From contig CAIQEX010000667.1 in assembly GCA_903870955.1 (NCBI GenBank), positions 1 to 7,517 on the forward strand: a DNA stretch of 7,517 nt, read 5' to 3'. The notes beneath the pieces were generated by a model. That model saw nothing but the letters and a program-made list of their open reading frames with translations. It did no database searches and was not told where the DNA came from. The stretch is from an uncultured beta proteobacterium. Its GTDB lineage: Bacteria; Pseudomonadota; Gammaproteobacteria; Burkholderiales; Burkholderiaceae_C. Position 1 is the stretch's first letter. The number at the start of each line of letters is the position of its first letter. The translations under genes and the position numbers were made by a program. Of the stretch, positions 6,510-7,517 are shown one piece after another.

Positions 6510-6561
6510 TACAAGCCAGTCTGTGGCCAGGGGTTTTATTCCACCATTAATATTCACCATC

Positions 6562-7517
6562 ATGAACACTGCTCTTCATTCTCTTGAGTCCAGCCGATTG
6601 AAATCGCTTCCCAAAGCCGAGGTGCATCTGCATCTGGAAGGCTGTTTCGGGGCGGCAACCATCGCCCAATGGGCCAAGATGGAAGGGCAAACATTGCCCA
6701 GACCGCAGGAAGACTTATTCAAGTTTTCAGGCCTTGCTGACTTCCTTGGTTTTCTGGATCTGGCGTGTGGCCTGGCTTCCACCCCGCAGCGTCTGGTGGA
6801 GTTGAGCTATGGTTTGAGCCAGCGCCTGGCCGACAACGGGACGGGCTACGCCGATGTCATCTTCAACCCCACGCACTGGCATGCATGGCATGGAAAATTG
6901 GGCGCCATGCTGGATGCGATGGATGCCGGTTTTACGGCCGCCGAGCAGGATGGTCTGCCCCGTGTCGGCTTGTGCGTCAGCTTGTTGCGCACCCAGTCTG
7001 CCGACGCTGCCATAGAGTTGGTGGATACGCTGCGTGACATGCGCCATCCACGGGTGGTGGCCCTGTCGGTGGACGGCAATGAGGCCACGGCAGGCAGAAC
7101 CGGCCCCCGCTTTGCCGATGCCTTCAAGCGAGCCGGTGCCCACGGCCTGCGCCGCACCGTGCATGCGGGCGAGTCGAGCGGGCCCGAAGGTGTCTGGGAT
7201 GCCATCAATCTGCTGGGTGCCGACCGCATCGACCATGGTGTGCGGGCGATTGAAGATGCGGCCCTGGTTGAGGTACTTGCAGAGCGGAAGATCCCCCTGG
7301 GAATTTGTCCGACGTCGAACCTGGTCTTGCGTGTCTACCCCTCGATTCAGGAACACCCGATTGAGAAATTACGCGCAGCGGGCGTTCGCGTCTCTGTCAA
7401 CACCGATGACCCCGCCTTGCTGGGCGCCAGCCTGATCGGCGAATACGCCTTGTGCCGACAGACTTTTGGGTGGACGGATGAGGTCACCCGGTCCGTGGCA
7501 CGCACCTCCATTGAGGC
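6562..7517 (+). CDS. Adenosine deaminase family amidohydrolase (3' end cut by window)
   Basis: An open frame of 318 codons runs to the window edge without a stop. It is a metal-dependent TIM-barrel amidohydrolase of the adenosine/adenine deaminase group. The metal ligands are His22 and His24 in VHLHLEG, His201 in VHAGES and Asp282 (or 283) in NTDDPA. Glu204 is the catalytic acid/base and His225 in RIDHGV the assisting histidine. The CPTSN motif (249-253) and NTDDPALLG are typical. Family enzymes remove the exocyclic amine of adenosine, adenine or related purines to give the 6-oxo product and ammonia. RIDHG resembles adenine deaminases and the rest resembles adenosine deaminases, so the substrate is uncertain. 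HLEGCFG has Cys28 where many relatives have Ser or Thr. About 20-30 residues are missing at the end. The gene starts 52 bp after lysR on the same strand with no clear Shine-Dalgarno or promoter. Confidence 0.92.
   Translation, partial: MNTALHSLESSRLKSLPKAEVHLHLEGCFGAATIAQWAKMEGQTLPRPQEDLFKFSGLADFLGFLDLACGLASTPQRLVELSYGLSQRLADNGTGYADVIFNPTHWHAWHGKLGAMLDAMDAGFTAAEQDGLPRVGLCVSLLRTQSADAAIELVDTLRDMRHPRVVALSVDGNEATAGRTGPRFADAFKRAGAHGLRRTVHAGESSGPEGVWDAINLLGADRIDHGVRAIEDAALVEVLAERKIPLGICPTSNLVLRVYPSIQEHPIEKLRAAGVRVSVNTDDPALLGASLIGEYALCRQTFGWTDEVTRSVARTSIE

Noticed and set aside
6506..6540. Promoter for the deaminase, TTGATA at 6506 with TTTTAT at 6534
   Set aside because: The spacing is 22 bp, too long for a sigma70 promoter, and no better pair is visible in the 52-bp gap.
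6727..7356. Minus-strand open frame of 209 codons
   Set aside because: It is antisense to the deaminase gene, whose metal-binding motifs are all present on the plus strand.
1..7517. CRISPR arrays, insertion sequences, tRNA or rRNA genes, attachment sites, riboswitches
   Set aside because: Read on both strands, I saw no regularly spaced repeats, no transposase motifs with terminal repeats, no tRNA-like cloverleaf and no recognisable riboswitch. The window is almost fully occupied by ordinary metabolic genes.

Overview
The window looks like chromosomal DNA from a betaproteobacterium, probably Burkholderiales and perhaps a Comamonadaceae relative such as Rhodoferax or Polaromonas. The basis is moderately high GC, strong G/C bias at third codon positions in most genes, a Tat-exported family-5 solute-binding protein next to a divergent LysR regulator, and the general look of the proteins. 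No rRNA or marker gene is present, so the taxonomy is inference.

Left part (1-1557, + strand): the 3' part of modC, the ATPase of the molybdate ABC importer, enters from the left edge. It is followed by a small SRPBCC/AHSA1-type protein with a strong ribosome binding site. A short hairpin lies in the 36-bp gap before the convergent minus-strand genes.

Middle part (minus strand, 5484 down to 1594): this holds two transcription units. The upstream unit is a Tat-secreted peptide/nickel-type solute-binding protein followed after 23 bp by a 3-hydroxyisobutyrate-dehydrogenase-family oxidoreductase. It ends in two tandem intrinsic-terminator-like hairpins (2896-2941). The second unit starts after an AT-rich spacer and encodes a small cupin (DUF861-like), then, 15 bp on, an exported alpha/beta hydrolase with a cysteine-rich active-site region. 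The cupin and its leader are noticeably lower in GC than the rest.

Right part (5485-7517, + strand): a divergent LysR-type regulator is read away from the solute-binding protein gene. The shared 168-bp region has an inverted repeat with T-N11-A geometry, centred about 65 bp upstream of the predicted start of the solute-binding protein transcript and over the predicted start of lysR. The lysR reading frame is broken by an apparent one-base deletion near 6122. An adenosine-deaminase-family amidohydrolase follows and runs off the right edge with its metal and catalytic residues intact so far.

Working model (inference): the LysR protein controls import of an organic solute by the binding protein. 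The dehydrogenase, and possibly the deaminase, then act on that solute. No permease or ATPase for this binding protein is in the window; they may lie beyond the right edge. I found no CRISPR array, insertion sequence, tRNA, rRNA, prophage or toxin-antitoxin signature, and no clear sign of a novel defence or mobile system. The points most worth a second look are the lysR frameshift, the operator geometry, the tandem terminators that fix the cupin boundaries, and the mixed motif signature of the deaminase.
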